Shown piece after piece: positions 39,564 through 51,905 of a stretch of 64,000 nt of DNA. The DNA comes from Augochlora pura (Eukaryota > Arthropoda > Insecta > Hymenoptera > Halictidae): contig NC_135778.1 in NCBI RefSeq assembly GCF_028453695.1, positions 26,215,214-26,279,213 of the forward strand. The letters run 5' to 3'. Numbering within the stretch: the stretch's first letter is position 1; the number at the start of each line of letters is the position of its first letter. The position numbers were made by a program, and so were the translations under genes. Under the pieces are notes generated by a model. It searched no databases and was not told the DNA's origin. It worked only from the letters and a program-made list of their open reading frames with translations.

Positions 39564-40916
39564 TTACGATCTGAGCAAAGTCTCGAGCGATAATCACGAT
39601 CGTAGTGATTGATGCACGATCACTCTTGTGTAAATCAACGATCGAAACAATCGACGCTTATAAAACGACATAGGAAGTCACTGGGACGGAAAATACGCCG
39701 CAAAACAAAATGGTAGGCGTTCCATTCGAGTGCCATTCAGTGCTTGGTCCCTCAAGATGGCTGATAAGATTTAGCCACGACCATGAATCATCTATTATCA
39801 GTTTGCAATATTTCCATTTGTGGAATTTTACAAACTTAGTGCTGCTGTCGTCAAACGATTTCTCTTTTCTGTGATGTTATGGATTTCTTCTTGGAAGGAC
39901 AACGCCCACGATTGACATAGATGTCCAACCCCCCTCCTTCCCTTTTATTTTATCCTACGTAGCTAGCAATATAGCTCGAATAGTGCATTCAATTATAAGA
40001 AAAATAATTTGAAGAGGAAGTATTGCTACAATTACTTACGTCTTCAAAAATAATATAACATTATTAAAATATTCGATTCTGTATTATTTGTTGCAAGTTA
40101 CAAAACGCAAGGCAACCTTTATTAATTTAATTTTCAATGTAATTTTATTATTGCCATCAAATTAAATTATTTTTTTCGATATAGCGTAGGTCATGTGATG
40201 TACTGTTACTTTTAGACTGTAAATACTTATTTTTCAATATTTAGTTTTTAAATGTTATTCGAGAATGTCACTCTGATTCTTGAACGATTTTGATTGATGC
40301 AAATACAGCTGCACCATTAAGTCGGCTCTAATATTAGCACAATACCGTGACTGCATAATTAAATTGGGAATTAACTTGCCGGGATTAACGTAGCCGACAT
40401 TTGTTGTATTTTCGTGACAGATAATTATAGACATTAATCACGATCGTGTAATGCAAATGCGTGTTTCGAAGAAAATCCATTGCGCCGATTTAAACAGAAT
40501 GTACTGAGTCACTGATACGAACGAATCACTGATAGCCGAACCAGAAATTATTTTATGCGTCGTCTATGCTGCACCATAATCTTTCTCAGCGTCTGCTATG
40601 CGAGTAACATTTTTTACGTTTAATGTAAATACGTTATATATTGGGACATAGGTGTATGGAGTTTGAATTTCCCGCGCTGAATTACGGCTGACTGGTAACG
40701 CCCACTTCAATATAACAACGCTTCGATATCCGAGAATATATGGACGGAGCAGTATAACATTTAGGACAACGATTAGCGTAGAATATTGATTTAATGTAAA
40801 GTATAATTAAACATAATATAATGAAAAATATATATATATGTATGTATATATATTCTGCACTTATGTAATTTGAATTTAGTTCTATGAATGTGCCTGTGGA
40901 CAATTGCTCATGTTGC
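39564..40916. other. Non-coding sequence
   Basis: A CpG-enriched patch at 39560-39720; otherwise nothing. Confidence 0.4.
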
Positions 40917-41375
40917 AATAAATTTTCGAATTCAATGATACATGAATAAATTCTGAAAAATAATAGACGAAATTATAAAGGAACAAAAAAATTTGTAAAA
41001 TTGGTGACCGAATTCTAAGACAAATGATTCAATTTAAAGAAGAAAGTGAAGTACGGATAGCAATGATTGAATTCGCAGATGCGTAAATAAATTTTTGAAA
41101 ATAGACTCGTACCCACAGATTAATAAATAAATTCAGAGAAATAATAGTTTAGTCTTCAGTTAAACAAATGAGTTTAGAAGTGTAATGATGCAGCTCAAGG
41201 TTGAACAAATAAATTCAGGAAAGTAATGACCGCAACCAGAGTTAAGTAAGTGAATTATTTAAAGTAGCGGTCAAATTTAGACGTAAGAAAATGTTAAAGA
41301 ATGACAGTCGAACCAACGGCAAATAAATGAACTTTCCGGTAGCGATAGTAGAGCCTAAAGGCGAGTAGATGCGTT
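40917..41375. repeat. Degenerate minisatellite, unit 41 bp
   Basis: The phrase AAATAAATTCAGAGAAATAA and its variants start at 41085, 41125, 41166, 41207, 41248 and 41289, so the period is 40-41 bp. More diverged units extend to 40917 and 41375. Sequence identity between units is low but the spacing is nearly exact. Confidence 0.8.
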
Positions 41376-43055
41376 TATTTTCAAAATTGTCTGTTAACAG
41401 CAGTGGGAAACGGTAAATTTCGAAAAATCTGCGGGGGATGGTGCATCAATTAAAATTACCGGGTGTCCCGAAAAACCGAATCAGAGCAGACCGTTTGAAA
41501 AGGGGCAAGTATCGAAAGATTTAGCCTCTTGGTGGACGCAACCTGGTTTTTAGGCGCGGCTACGAAGCGTCTACAAGACGGTGGCAACCGACTGCTTCAG
41601 TGGAAATTTCCATTGCAGTTGGCATGCCGTGTGGTATGACTGTACAGTCCACCATAAAAGTACCGTCACACTTATTCTCGTTTCAACTATCGGCAAACGA
41701 AACTACCCACCATCGCGTTAATCGTAAATCTCTGTTGTAACTAACAAAATCTAAAAACAGTGTACCTGGAATCCGTGTAAATTTGCAAATTTCTTTTATT
41801 GACAAACGTGTACAATTATGTGGGCAGCGTGCACTGTCCTATTTTCAATCGAATTCGATAAGAAAAGGGACGGCGCATTCTAACGATTATTTGTGAATTG
41901 ATTTTGCGTGATAAGATTTAACATCTCACAGTCTATTTTTATATTTTTGTGTAATGTTGTGAGGAGACGATCACGTGTTAAGCCACGCGGTGCGGTTATG
42001 TAAGCGACAATTTCTATACAATGATCTATAAAAAAGTTTTATTGTTGCATCAACCTCAATTATCTCTTCAGTCACAGTCGCCATTTTCGCCCCACCATTG
42101 TGGTTCATATTCCAATTTTTTGCGTGGAGTTGTGAATGAAGTAATTAATGCAATTGGCATGCAGTAATCGTAAAATACTGTTCGAACAACGGCAATTGTT
42201 AAATAACCACTGCAGAGAGAATATTTTGTTGTAAATCGAATATATATAATTATCAATAAATGCCTACGTCTTGAATATAGTAATGAAATGAAAAAAAAGA
42301 ACAGTTAAAAGTTCACGTGTATAATATTTATTACGTTGCTAGTAATGTTTTATCAAAATTAAGCATATAAAATAATGGACAACTACAACAAGAGTATTAA
42401 AAACATCGTAAGAACGACTGCTAAATTTTCTTTAAAATAAAATTCTGTACGAACTGTGAAGATATAATCATGTGGACAAAGATTAGTAAATAACATTTTA
42501 ACTACTATACTATTAACATTTTTATATTTTAGTAAAGTGGATAAAAGAAGAGCTATTGTAAAGAGTTCTGTCGAAAAAACAAATTCATAATAACGTGATC
42601 AATTAAGGAAATGGAATAAAAGACAGTGGATGAATCAATAACGGATATCGTAATTCAAAATTTAAAAACATGCGCGCCATTGCTCAGTAGGTAAAGTCGC
42701 ATAGAAAATACATTATAACCCTTCTACAGGCAAAAGCTGAAGCTTCTTGAAAAAATTAATACCATCCATTGGTCACTGGATGATACGATATTGTCATTAC
42801 TGGTCACAACTTTATCTATGGAGAAGGGATCATCGTTTGCTACAAATGGCAAACGCGATTAATTTTAAATTGATTTTATTACTTCTTCCTGAAAATATTT
42901 TCAATTTGTCAAATTCATTCATTTCTTTCTAGAAAATGTTGTAATATTTAATCTAGAGACAGATATTTAACCTATATATTCAATACAATTGAACCATTGA
43001 AAAGGTACGTTGTGAAATATAAAATAATAATTCTCAAAATGCGTTGTCAAATAAT
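41376..43055. other. Non-coding 3' flank of the perilipin cluster
   Basis: It contains an isolated CCGGGTGTCCCG at 41459, like the end of the CAGGGTG family. No gene. Confidence 0.4.
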
Positions 43056-43061
43056 TTTATT
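43056..43061 (-). terminator. Polyadenylation signal of perilipin A
   Basis: A canonical AATAAA on the minus strand lies about 143 nt after the stop codon of perilipin A and is the first such hexamer in the 3' flank. It implies a short 3' UTR of roughly 160 nt. Confidence 0.6.
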
Positions 43062-43203
43062 CGCTACGTTAAGTATACGTTATATAAAAATTTGTTAAAT
43101 TGATATGTTGACACGTGTTACAACGGGATATTAAAGTCGCATGATATTCGTACAAAAATAGAAGTCGCGGCTAACATTCTAGACAGGATTCATTCATATC
43201 GCT

Positions 43204-43457
43204 TCAGTTTCTCTCTTTCTTGCCGCAGGTTGGATTTCCTTCTGCTTTCTCTTCGTTTTGTTTCTCGTTCAAGCTCAAGAAATGCGTCAGGTGAAGAATG
43301 GATATAACGCTGTTGATGTACGACGTCACATCCTCCTTGCTGATTGTCTTCAATTGTGCCGCTACCGAATGGTAAACACGGTTCGCCGTCTTCGTCGATA
43401 ATTGACCTATTGTTTGCACTGCGTGCAAAACTTTGTTCTCGTCGGCCGATATCGGGG
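43204..43457 (-). CDS. Lsd-2: Perilipin A, coding exon 3 and stop
   Basis: The exon starts after TGTCACAG and completes the split codon G|CC (Ala). It reads PISADENKVLHAVQ, then a helical C-terminal segment, and ends with a charged, low-complexity tail (KQNEEKAEGN...KKERN) and TGA at 43206-43204. The charged tail is not conserved with the paralogue. The preceding intron is 481 nt. Confidence 0.9.
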
Positions 43458-44934
43458 CTGTGACACAAATTTTGCAAAATAACTATTTATCAGTATTCAC
43501 CCTTCAATCATCGGCTTAGTAATTCAATCATCTGGATAGCGACTTAATTACTATTGATTTAATTTGTTTTTAATTGTTTTAAGATAATGATATTAAAAAT
43601 TCTGGAGGAATTTTTTCTCTATTTTCAATGAAATTTTTGGGAATCTAGAAATTATAATATATATATATATATTAGAGATTATATCTTTATATTTCTTATT
43701 TATTAATGTCTCGCGATGTCTAATTGACGTTTCATGTAATATGGTGGAACAAATTAATTGTTCACAAGATGAACGAACTATCTAAATTTCCATATTCAAT
43801 TTCTGACAGTTAAAAATTATAAGAAATATGAAAACAATTTCAGCTCTCCATGAATTCAATTCAAGTAGTAATTTCGAAGAAATTAGGGTATTAATTGATT
43901 TACGATAATGTATACGATATTAATTATTATAATTATACCTGGAGGATTCTGTTCTCCCTCAACTGCTGGGAAATATCGGTCCAATAAAGCATTAATGAGG
44001 ACACTGCTGTTGTCCACCCCTTGCACAGCCATAGTACCGTACTGTGTGCTCAACAATTCATTAGCCTTCGCTATACTAACTTCTTTGAGTGTAGAAGCCT
44101 GTTGCGTGGCAGATTCCTTTGCGGCATGTAGTTTGTCGATCGTTGGTTGCACCGAGCTGCTCATCACAGCTTTTGCTGCATCGTAAATCTGCAATAAAAG
44201 CTCCATATTATTTGCATTGTCACTTGCTTTTTAATCGTTGATTATATTATCTTTCCGGTCGTTGAAATTTGTTACAATTAAAGTACATTACAATATGTTA
44301 ACTTCCATAATGTATTCAATAATATAATAATATAATTCTGAACAATAATATAAACGAAATGCTGTACACCATATAATAAATAATATGACAGTTATACATT
44401 TAATATGATAAAGAGTATCAGTTTAGCCTATTAAACAATAGTAATTTTAATTATAAAAGTAACAGTCACGAGAACAATTCTACAGAAATAAATAATGAAA
44501 ATATATTATTGCTACATATAATCAAATCGCTTTATTAGTTTAGCTGTATTTCCTTCTAATTAACTGTAAATAACTCTAAATAAATTAACTGAACTAAATA
44601 CCTGCTGCGGTGGCTGTTTCATCATGGGAACTTTTTGTTCAACAATAGTGAGACCTTCGCATAATTTTTGGTCAACAGCCGAGATTTGCCCTTCGAATTT
44701 CTTCGCCAGCGGTGCAGTGATCGGCGCGGCAGTTGCAGTCGCATAACTCAGCCCAGCCTCCGCTTGCGACAAAGCCCAATGAATTAAATGATTCGAGTCC
44801 TTCAAGTAAGAGTATGTGGACCCCGTTTTCTCGATCGCCGAGTGGATCACGGGAATGTTCTTTACGCGGTCGATCACTTCGAGATGAGGCGCCGATTCGC
44901 CTGCGGCGGTGTTCGTTGGCTTGGCTTCCGCCAT
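43204..44934 (-). CDS. Lsd-2: Perilipin / lipid storage droplet surface-binding protein 2, paralogue A (3 coding exons)
   Basis: The protein coats cytosolic lipid droplets and regulates triglyceride storage and lipase access (known for the insect Lsd-2/PLIN2 family). CDS is join 44602-44934, 43939-44188, 43204-43457, minus strand: 837 nt, 278 residues. Splice sites are CAG|GTATTT, TTGCAG|ATT, CCAG|GTATAA and CACAG|CCC, with phases 0 and 1, and the frame stays open throughout. Residues about 17-111 form the PAT-type N-terminal block (HLEVIDR, KDSN, W53, VDQKL, EQKVPM). Exon 2 gives an amphipathic region with KANELLSTQYG and DRYFP. Exon 3 carries VLHAVQTIGQLS, the C-terminal signature of Lsd-2. 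It is shorter than fly Lsd-2 (about 350 residues) because the acidic linker before exon 3 is almost absent. Far too short for Lsd-1 (about 430). The N-terminus resembles Lsd-1 slightly (HLE.IDR..IP), but exons 2-3 are clearly Lsd-2 type. A paralogue lies 6.7 kb upstream. Confidence 0.93.
43939..44188 (-). CDS. Lsd-2: Perilipin A, coding exon 2
   Basis: The exon is 250 nt. It enters in phase 0 after TTTTATTGCAG and leaves with one base (G) before gtataa. It encodes residues 112-194 and part of 195, starting IYDAAKAVM and including LKEVSIAKANELLSTQYG and LLDRYFP. It has exactly the length of exon 2 in the neighbouring paralogue. The preceding intron is 413 nt. Confidence 0.92.
44602..44934 (-). 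CDS. Lsd-2: Perilipin A, coding exon 1 (PAT domain)
   Basis: This exon gives 111 codons, from ATG at 44934 to CAG before the donor gtattt (gt at 44601-44600), ending in phase 0. The ATG context is AAAAATGG. A 3' splice site (TTTCCAG, intron ending at 44940) lies only five bases upstream of the ATG, so transcription starts in a separate upstream exon. The exon encodes the N-terminal tail (residues 1-16) and the PAT block, ending in KVPMMKQPPQQ. Confidence 0.92.
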
Positions 44935-44939
44935 TTTTC

Positions 44940-47900
44940 CTGGAAATTAAAGGTTTTGTTAATGGAACGAGCAATGTTTTTCTCCGTGAATACACAGTCG
45001 TTTTGACGTGTAAATACAGTGCCTGTCATCATAGACTGAAGTTTTGTATGCGAAATAGAATTATGCAAAATTATGTAAAATTATGCGAAATAAAACTGTA
45101 TATTTTCTTTTCGCTCGTAAATAATTTTAGAGAGTTAAAAATAACGTACAGACGTTTTAGTACTGTCTTAATTTGGTTGTTTCCTTTATTTTACCAACTC
45201 GGTATTAGTAAATGCATAAAATCTTCAGTTTGGTTATAAGTACTGGGATTGTTGTGCGAATGTAGTTGCAATAATCTTATGAATAACTTGCAAAGTATGA
45301 AGTTAGTGAAGACTGTATGAGAGATGAAGTTGATAATTTTGACGAAGAAAAGAATATTTAAAATGATTAATATAATTTCTTATGTTTATGTCAGGGTTAT
45401 AAAATTTATTTAAGAAACAAACAGTAATTAAAATGATTAATTTACTTTCTTATGCTTATGTTCTCCATATATTTATAATATCGTAAAGAAATGCACATGT
45501 TCTTGAACATGTAATTTTACATTACGCATATAAAAATGATTATATAAAATGAAAGTTTACCCAATACTTATGGCTAGGGTACACATTCAAAGCGAACGAA
45601 AATAATACGCAAATTAAAGGCAATAGTCAAGCAGTGAGTGATCACGTGACAAAATTTAAGTACGTTGACCTCCGGCTCGCAGTTTACAAGAAATCCAACA
45701 ATCGATTGTCAGCAAACAGTGAAACAGGGAAACGACTGACCGGAGAAGGATCTTTGTACCTTGAATAATTACATAATGGCAGTTCTATCGTAACTGAGGT
45801 CTTGAGCTTTCATGGCGTACGACGACTACTAGCCAACGAATTCGACTTATCTTCCTATTTCGATAATGCGTCGCATCGTACGAAGGATAAAATTTATCGT
45901 TGATTGGTAAATACAAATTGGATTCGAGCTTCAATTTCTATTTTTTATTCACATTAACGTGGCTACTATAACTTACTACATACGAATAGCATGAATGCAA
46001 TAAAAAGTAAAATAATGAACGTTGAAATAATTAATTTTAATGCTTTATGTTGCAATATATGTTGTAAATAACAAAGCTGAAAATAATAAAAATGGTAATA
46101 CTTGATCGAAATATCGATTTTATTTCGTGCTTATGGTATCTTGATTCTGATAAGTTTAAAAATTTCGTATAATTTTTTTCACGATATTTATTAACATTAA
46201 ACGTTATAGAAAAAGAGCTATTAATTAGAAGATATATAATTACGTAATATGAATATAAATATACCCCTGGGCATCCAGTGTAACATCGGAGGTACATTAT
46301 TTGAATAAAACTAATTTTTACAAAATACTTATTGATTTTAAATATTATAGAAAAAGAACTATTAATTAAAAGATATGTAATTACATAGTATGAATATAAA
46401 TATAACGCAAAAGTTTGAGGAGCGTGGGAAAAACAGAAATTGAACGTCGATAAGGTAGAAATCTAATGTTTGTCATAACGCGACACGTGACTCGAATGGC
46501 TATAGTAACAACTAAGTTACCAATCCACGTTGTCAAGCGTGTACCGATAAAAAAAACAGCACGTGCTACACTGAGAGGTAAATAAAAAAGCTGTACAGTT
46601 TTTGCCGAATTGTGCAATTAACATGTAAAATCAAATCATGTGAATAAATAGCGTGTGACAATCGGTCGTAACATGGTACTCAACTGGTTGCAAGATTAAA
46701 AGCGAAATTCATGACTCATCCGCTGCAAAAAGAAGCTTCCGTTAGATTTATCGGCTGGTTTAGACTTTGTTCGGCTTTTGAACTTTGTTGTAACGTTGTC
46801 GTATATGTCACAATCGGTATACTTGTAAATGATTGGCAAGTTAGCATCTCTTCTTGCGAAGTTCATAGCATTTTTATCGATCTATGCTAATAATAATTCA
46901 GACAATTATTCTTCAGAATTATCTGACCTTTCTGTTACATAATTTTCATAATTTATTTAAGAAACACGTCCTTCCGACTTCCCGCTTTATTCAATATACA
47001 TAACATAATACATTCGATATTAACAGTGCAAAAATAGAAAATGTTCTATACCTTTGTCATAATTTATTATAAACGCGAAAAGATGACTAATTTTTATTCG
47101 TTACTTTCTTTCGAATGATCTCAAAGTTATGTATGTTGAAAGTATGATCGAGCGGCAACTTTAAGCATAAAAAAGTGATGAAATCTTAAAACCATATTAC
47201 TATGGAATGTACTACTGAATTACTATGAACACATCAATTATAATATAAATGCTAGTAGTGACGTCCATAGCTGAATAAGCCTAATTTATTGCACTGTCCA
47301 CCGTATATTCTGTTTTTGAATAACCAATAGAGGTTGAATACAAAATTAAAAGCGCTCGTAAACATTTTTCTTTGTCTCCGTCAACGTTCGAAAAATTGAT
47401 TTTTGAAGAGGTAGTTGTATATTCAACATGAAACATTAGCATGTCCTGCGATTGTAAAAATAATAAAAATAATTTTTCATAATTTATTAAAATTATTCGT
47501 TAGGGCTTTTTTTAAAAAATTATTGTGTGTATACTTTACAAATTATTATGATCATTTCATCGTATTTCAAAATTCCTTTAAGCTCGAGTGACCGTTCAAA
47601 TAATGGATTTAATTTACGTGCAGATAAACGTCAAATGCTCGGTGTTGTTGAGAGCGGCTGACATTGTTGCGTGACTCACGAGATAATATTATTTTCCCGC
47701 AGTTGATATCGACACTTTCACAGAGGTTACGACGATTAAAATTATTGGCATTGTGAGTTAATATTTTAATCGACAATAGCAGCGAAGAGTGAAAACATTA
47801 AATTAAATTAGACGCCCTGTTTGTGTCATGCTCGGTTACATCGCTTTAGAAATGATTTAATGAATTTCGGAGAAATAGCACACTTAAGTCGGCGTAAGTA

Positions 47901-48273
47901 AAAAACGATAAAAAAAAATGGTATAAATCAGTAAATAATTTTTATTAATAAAGTTTGTTTTAACGCTTTTTCAAGACTATTCACCAAGACAAAAACCTAA
48001 ATTAATGGGTCAATAATTGTTTACAAAGACAATATACATAAATTAATAATTCCTCGCAATTTGCACTGTTTTATATTTGAAATCAGTTCGATTATACTTC
48101 AAATAATTTCCCCGCCATTGGAAACTGATGCTTTTAGCTTGGACACCCGGTATACGACATAGTATCGTACGTCGCGTCAGTCAATATTTGAAATGATTCG
48201 GTTACATTTAATCGAATAACATTTAGATGAATATAGAATCGTTCGCGTACGCGGCTATAAAATAATCGCAAAA
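44940..48273. other. Region upstream of perilipin A (likely first intron)
   Basis: AT-rich, with no coding frame. If the 5' exon near 48412 is real, this is its first intron. A short direct repeat agaaaaagagctattaatt / agaaaaagaactattaatt occurs at 46206 and 46347. Confidence 0.35.
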
Positions 48274-48740
48274 TCACTTTACGGGAGAGCTTGATCCTTT
48301 TTTCAGAAATATTTTAAGAATCTTCGAAATGACAGCATGTTGGTCACATCGCAACCGGATGATGATGTTGGAATTGTGGAGTAACGAGAAACTCGATTTT
48401 GCTATACTCACAATACGTGATGCAACAGCGAGGAGAACACAGTAACGGGAACAGAACAATTTTCATTGACCGATTTGCACGACAGATTCAGCGGCACTGA
48501 TGATACGTTTATACCGAAAGACGTGAGTGGGATGGGTTCGAGGCGAGGTGGGGGATAGCAGACGGCTGCCAGGGCCGTAAAAACTGTGCGGTTCCGTCAG
48601 GTTTCTTCTTCTCGTCGAAAAAGTAGACTTTGCGCGTGGTGTATGTATCGTCGAGTATGGCAAACGAAATGGTACGCGGGTACAGTGGCACCAGAAAGTC
48701 CACCGATTTTCGACAAATTGTCCGCGTTTGAGCTGTCATA
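48274..48740 (-). promoter_or_regulatory. Candidate 5' exon / promoter region for perilipin A
   Basis: This segment is more GC- and CpG-rich than its flanks. On the minus strand it contains a good 5' splice donor, ATT|GTGAGTATAG (last exon base 48412). Perilipin A needs an upstream exon to pair with its acceptor at 44940, which would make a first intron of about 3.5 kb. An ORF at 48739-48509 starting MTAQTRTICRK lies in it, but I do not recognise the product. A second, weaker candidate promoter lies near 45600-45760. No transcript evidence is available. Confidence 0.25.
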
Positions 48741-51648
48741 ATTTCGTTAAAAATCGTCGTACACTAATAAACTGACACTCGTTCTGAAGTTTAGAGCTTC
48801 AACTTCGATATGGTATCGTTTGTTTTCTCGCAATCTATTTTTGCGCAAAAGAAAAAGTGAAAAACTGGAGACATACAATTTCGCAGAAATACGACGGATT
48901 TAAACGTCTGTGATTGTGATTGTGATTTTTATAGCGACAAAGGCTAATATAGATTGGAAGATCAAAGTCTCGTCTTTACAATGACACCTTAAACTTCGAA
49001 CTGCGCGTCTTTCAGTCGTTTTACGTAGCTTCGAATGAAATGTGTACTTACCGCTTTCTTCGAAGTAATACAAGGCACGCGAAGGCTATACACGGCAGAA
49101 CTTGTTCCTTGTTTCTGTCTTATAAGACGAGTAAAAGATATCGAATATCAAGTTTTAAGGAATCGATCTGAAGGGGAGGCTTCGATCTTTAAATTCATGG
49201 TAAATTCGTTCGATTACGATTTGTTATTACAACGTTAGAATAGTTCAAATATCAATCGAAATTCAAAGAATTCAGGTATATGGATTATTTTTGGAATCAT
49301 TGTATATTCAAGTGAATATACAATCGGAATACATACATTTTATCTCATACTTTATTTACACTCCGCACTGTTAATGATTATGTACGATTTAAAGTATCAA
49401 ATATATTTCCTTCCATACATGAAAGAAATGTTTATTTGTAACATGCCTAATAGTTGAAATCATTTATCCAACATGTTTTTAAAATTTCTTTATTATATTA
49501 TATTAATTAATTATTATTATAACGTCTAACGTATTATATTTTATTAATTATTATAACGTCTTATTTCATCGTAACAAAATAACACTAGATAGTCAATGAC
49601 ACTAGTATAACATATAAATTAAGTAATAGTCGAATTATAGTGATAGTGAAAGTGAAAGTGAAATAGAAATAGAATGTCATATAAATTCAATAATCAAAAC
49701 AAATTAGTAAATTTAGAAATTGCATATCCGCTAGAATTGCACAGTAACAATGATTTTGTTCAGGATAAGATGAGCAGAGATCAAAGGTCAACCGACACAC
49801 AATTGATTATGCTATTCGAAAGGAGGAAGCGTATTCTGTGAATGAAATCAAATTCTTTTATAAGAAATACAATTTCTGCAAAAAAATTCCACATGTTCAG
49901 GGTCTCTTATCGTGCATCGACGACTATGCACTCCTACGACACACGCGCACGTGTGTCATAGACTATGACGTGGCTCTATGAGAGACGTTTTTCCTCATTG
50001 TGAGTCCTACAATTCTTCGGATTCCGTTCATACAATGCTCGATCCATTCAGCAAACTGTGAGTTGCAACTTTTGTATCGCAGGTACTCTGATGCAGCATT
50101 TTTTAAATTAATAGGACAGTATGTGTGTGGCAAATCCTTAATGTTGCGTTGATTTCGTGTTTACATCTAATGACATTATAATCTATCAAGACTGTCCTCT
50201 TATTTCTTGTATAAAATAATTTATGAAAGTAGCACTTATTTATACAGAACGATAAGAATTTCTCGTTTTAATTGTACCATTTGTAAATATATGCTGAATT
50301 GTGTTAATCTATTATTTGTTCTAATCTATTATTGTTTTAATCTATTATTCTTCTAATCTATTATTGTACTTAATCTATTAATCTATCTTTTTTTTGAAGA
50401 ATTGAAGGTTAACTTTGTTTGATTTCTACTGCATTTTATAATAAATAAAATTCGAAATGAAATGAATTACTTGCTATAAAATTAAATACTATGTATTCTG
50501 AAGGTAAAATGTAAATGTAAAAGAAAACAATTATACACCGTGTACGAGTTGTTTAATAAAATCTGTTAGCCTTAATTTCTTATATGCTATATAAGTAATT
50601 TAATTTATTTTTGCTAAAGTACAATTTATTAATTTCATAAATATAGATACTGTTAATACGTAATATCTTCAGGAATAGGTGATCGCAAATAGTGCTAAAC
50701 AATTGTTTTAAGAAACGTAATTGTATTTTTTTTATGTGTATTGTAAATATAAAAACATTACAATAACAATGTACAGTTGCATGTTATGTACACGTGATGA
50801 ATGCTGAACAGATATATTAATAGTATAAATACTCTTGTATGGTCGTTATTTAAATGATTTCGTAAAAAAAAAAAACAATGACCATTGAATATACGAATGT
50901 CTATGAACGTATATTATTATCATCTAGCTTATAAAACTGGAAGTGCAACAGATGTTCATTAAAAAATTATTATTTCTCTCGAGCGCGTCTCCCTCTATCA
51001 GACATCTTTCATTTTCAAATCACAATTATTAAATCCAGCAATCACTGTGATCTTCGTAGATATGTACTTCGATGTAAGATTGCGATCGTTATTCATTTAT
51101 GCGAGAAATGTAGAGTAAATTTTGCATTGGAAATCGTACGAAAACCAGCCAAAGCTCTCTTCCTGTGAGAAAAATATCTCTAGAACATTCAAATGTCACC
51201 GCACAATTATTTTGGTGCTTTTATAACGCAACATTGCGACCGGGAGTTGCAGCTGCAGCCTATTTATCCCTAGGTTTAAATTCCCTAGGAGGTTCTTTGG
51301 CACCATTACGAATTATCTACGGTGATTACACTCAAACGAAAATTATATATCTAAAGACTCCGATCAAATATTTAGAGACTCTGATTTCTCGACATTTAAG
51401 CGTCGCCAACTATTTGTATGCAACGTACAAAATTGCAATTGCGGTACAAAATTGACAGTTTACGCCAATGCAGCGTAATTTCGAAGATCTCGATGTTGCG
51501 CGTTACGTAATCCCGAAGAGCGATTGATTTAAAACAATACGGGGAGGTAACGAAACGTGCTTGAACAGTGAACTGATAATAGTCGAAAGACTATCTTTTT
51601 TTCCACCGAGGACAAATATCTTCCCTTAAAAATAATAATACCGGGAAA
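48741..51648. other. Intergenic region between the two perilipin genes
   Basis: AT-rich, with short repeats ttctaatctattattg (50304-50392) and gtgaaagtgaaa (about 49645-49670). A 96-codon frame at 51165-51455 (+) has no ATG start and no family features. Confidence 0.4.
50304..50392. repeat. Short tandem repeat, unit about 18 bp
   Basis: About five copies of taatctattattgttct. Confidence 0.75.
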
Positions 51649-51905
51649 TTAATTGTGCTTCTTATTTGTATCAACTGCGTCGTTTTCCGGTACCGAAGTG
51701 TCCACTTTATCGGTTATAGAGTGCAAGGAGCGCGTGAGCTGTAGAAACTGCAGCACAGAAGCGATGTAAGCCTTTATGTGGTCTGTTTTGACGGTGTTCA
51801 CGTGGTATAGTATGTTAGCGTAGATGCGCCTCGCTGCCTTGTTCGATAAACGACCCACTGTCTGCAAGGTATGCAGCAATTTGTCATCTTTCTCGACTTT
51901 GTTTA
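51649..51905 (-). CDS. Lsd-2: Perilipin B, coding exon 3 and stop
   Basis: The exon follows CTGTTTTAG and reads VNKVEKDDKLLHTLQTVGRL, then a helical segment and a polar tail (DKVDTSVPENDAV...KKHN) before TAA. The two paralogues align well up to the tail and then differ completely. The preceding intron is 510 nt. Confidence 0.9.

Noticed and set aside
43908..44186. Plus-strand frame of 92 codons
   Set aside because: Antisense shadow of perilipin A exon 2.
44733..45239. Plus-strand frame of 168 codons
   Set aside because: Antisense to perilipin A exon 1 and then into AT-rich intron; no family features.
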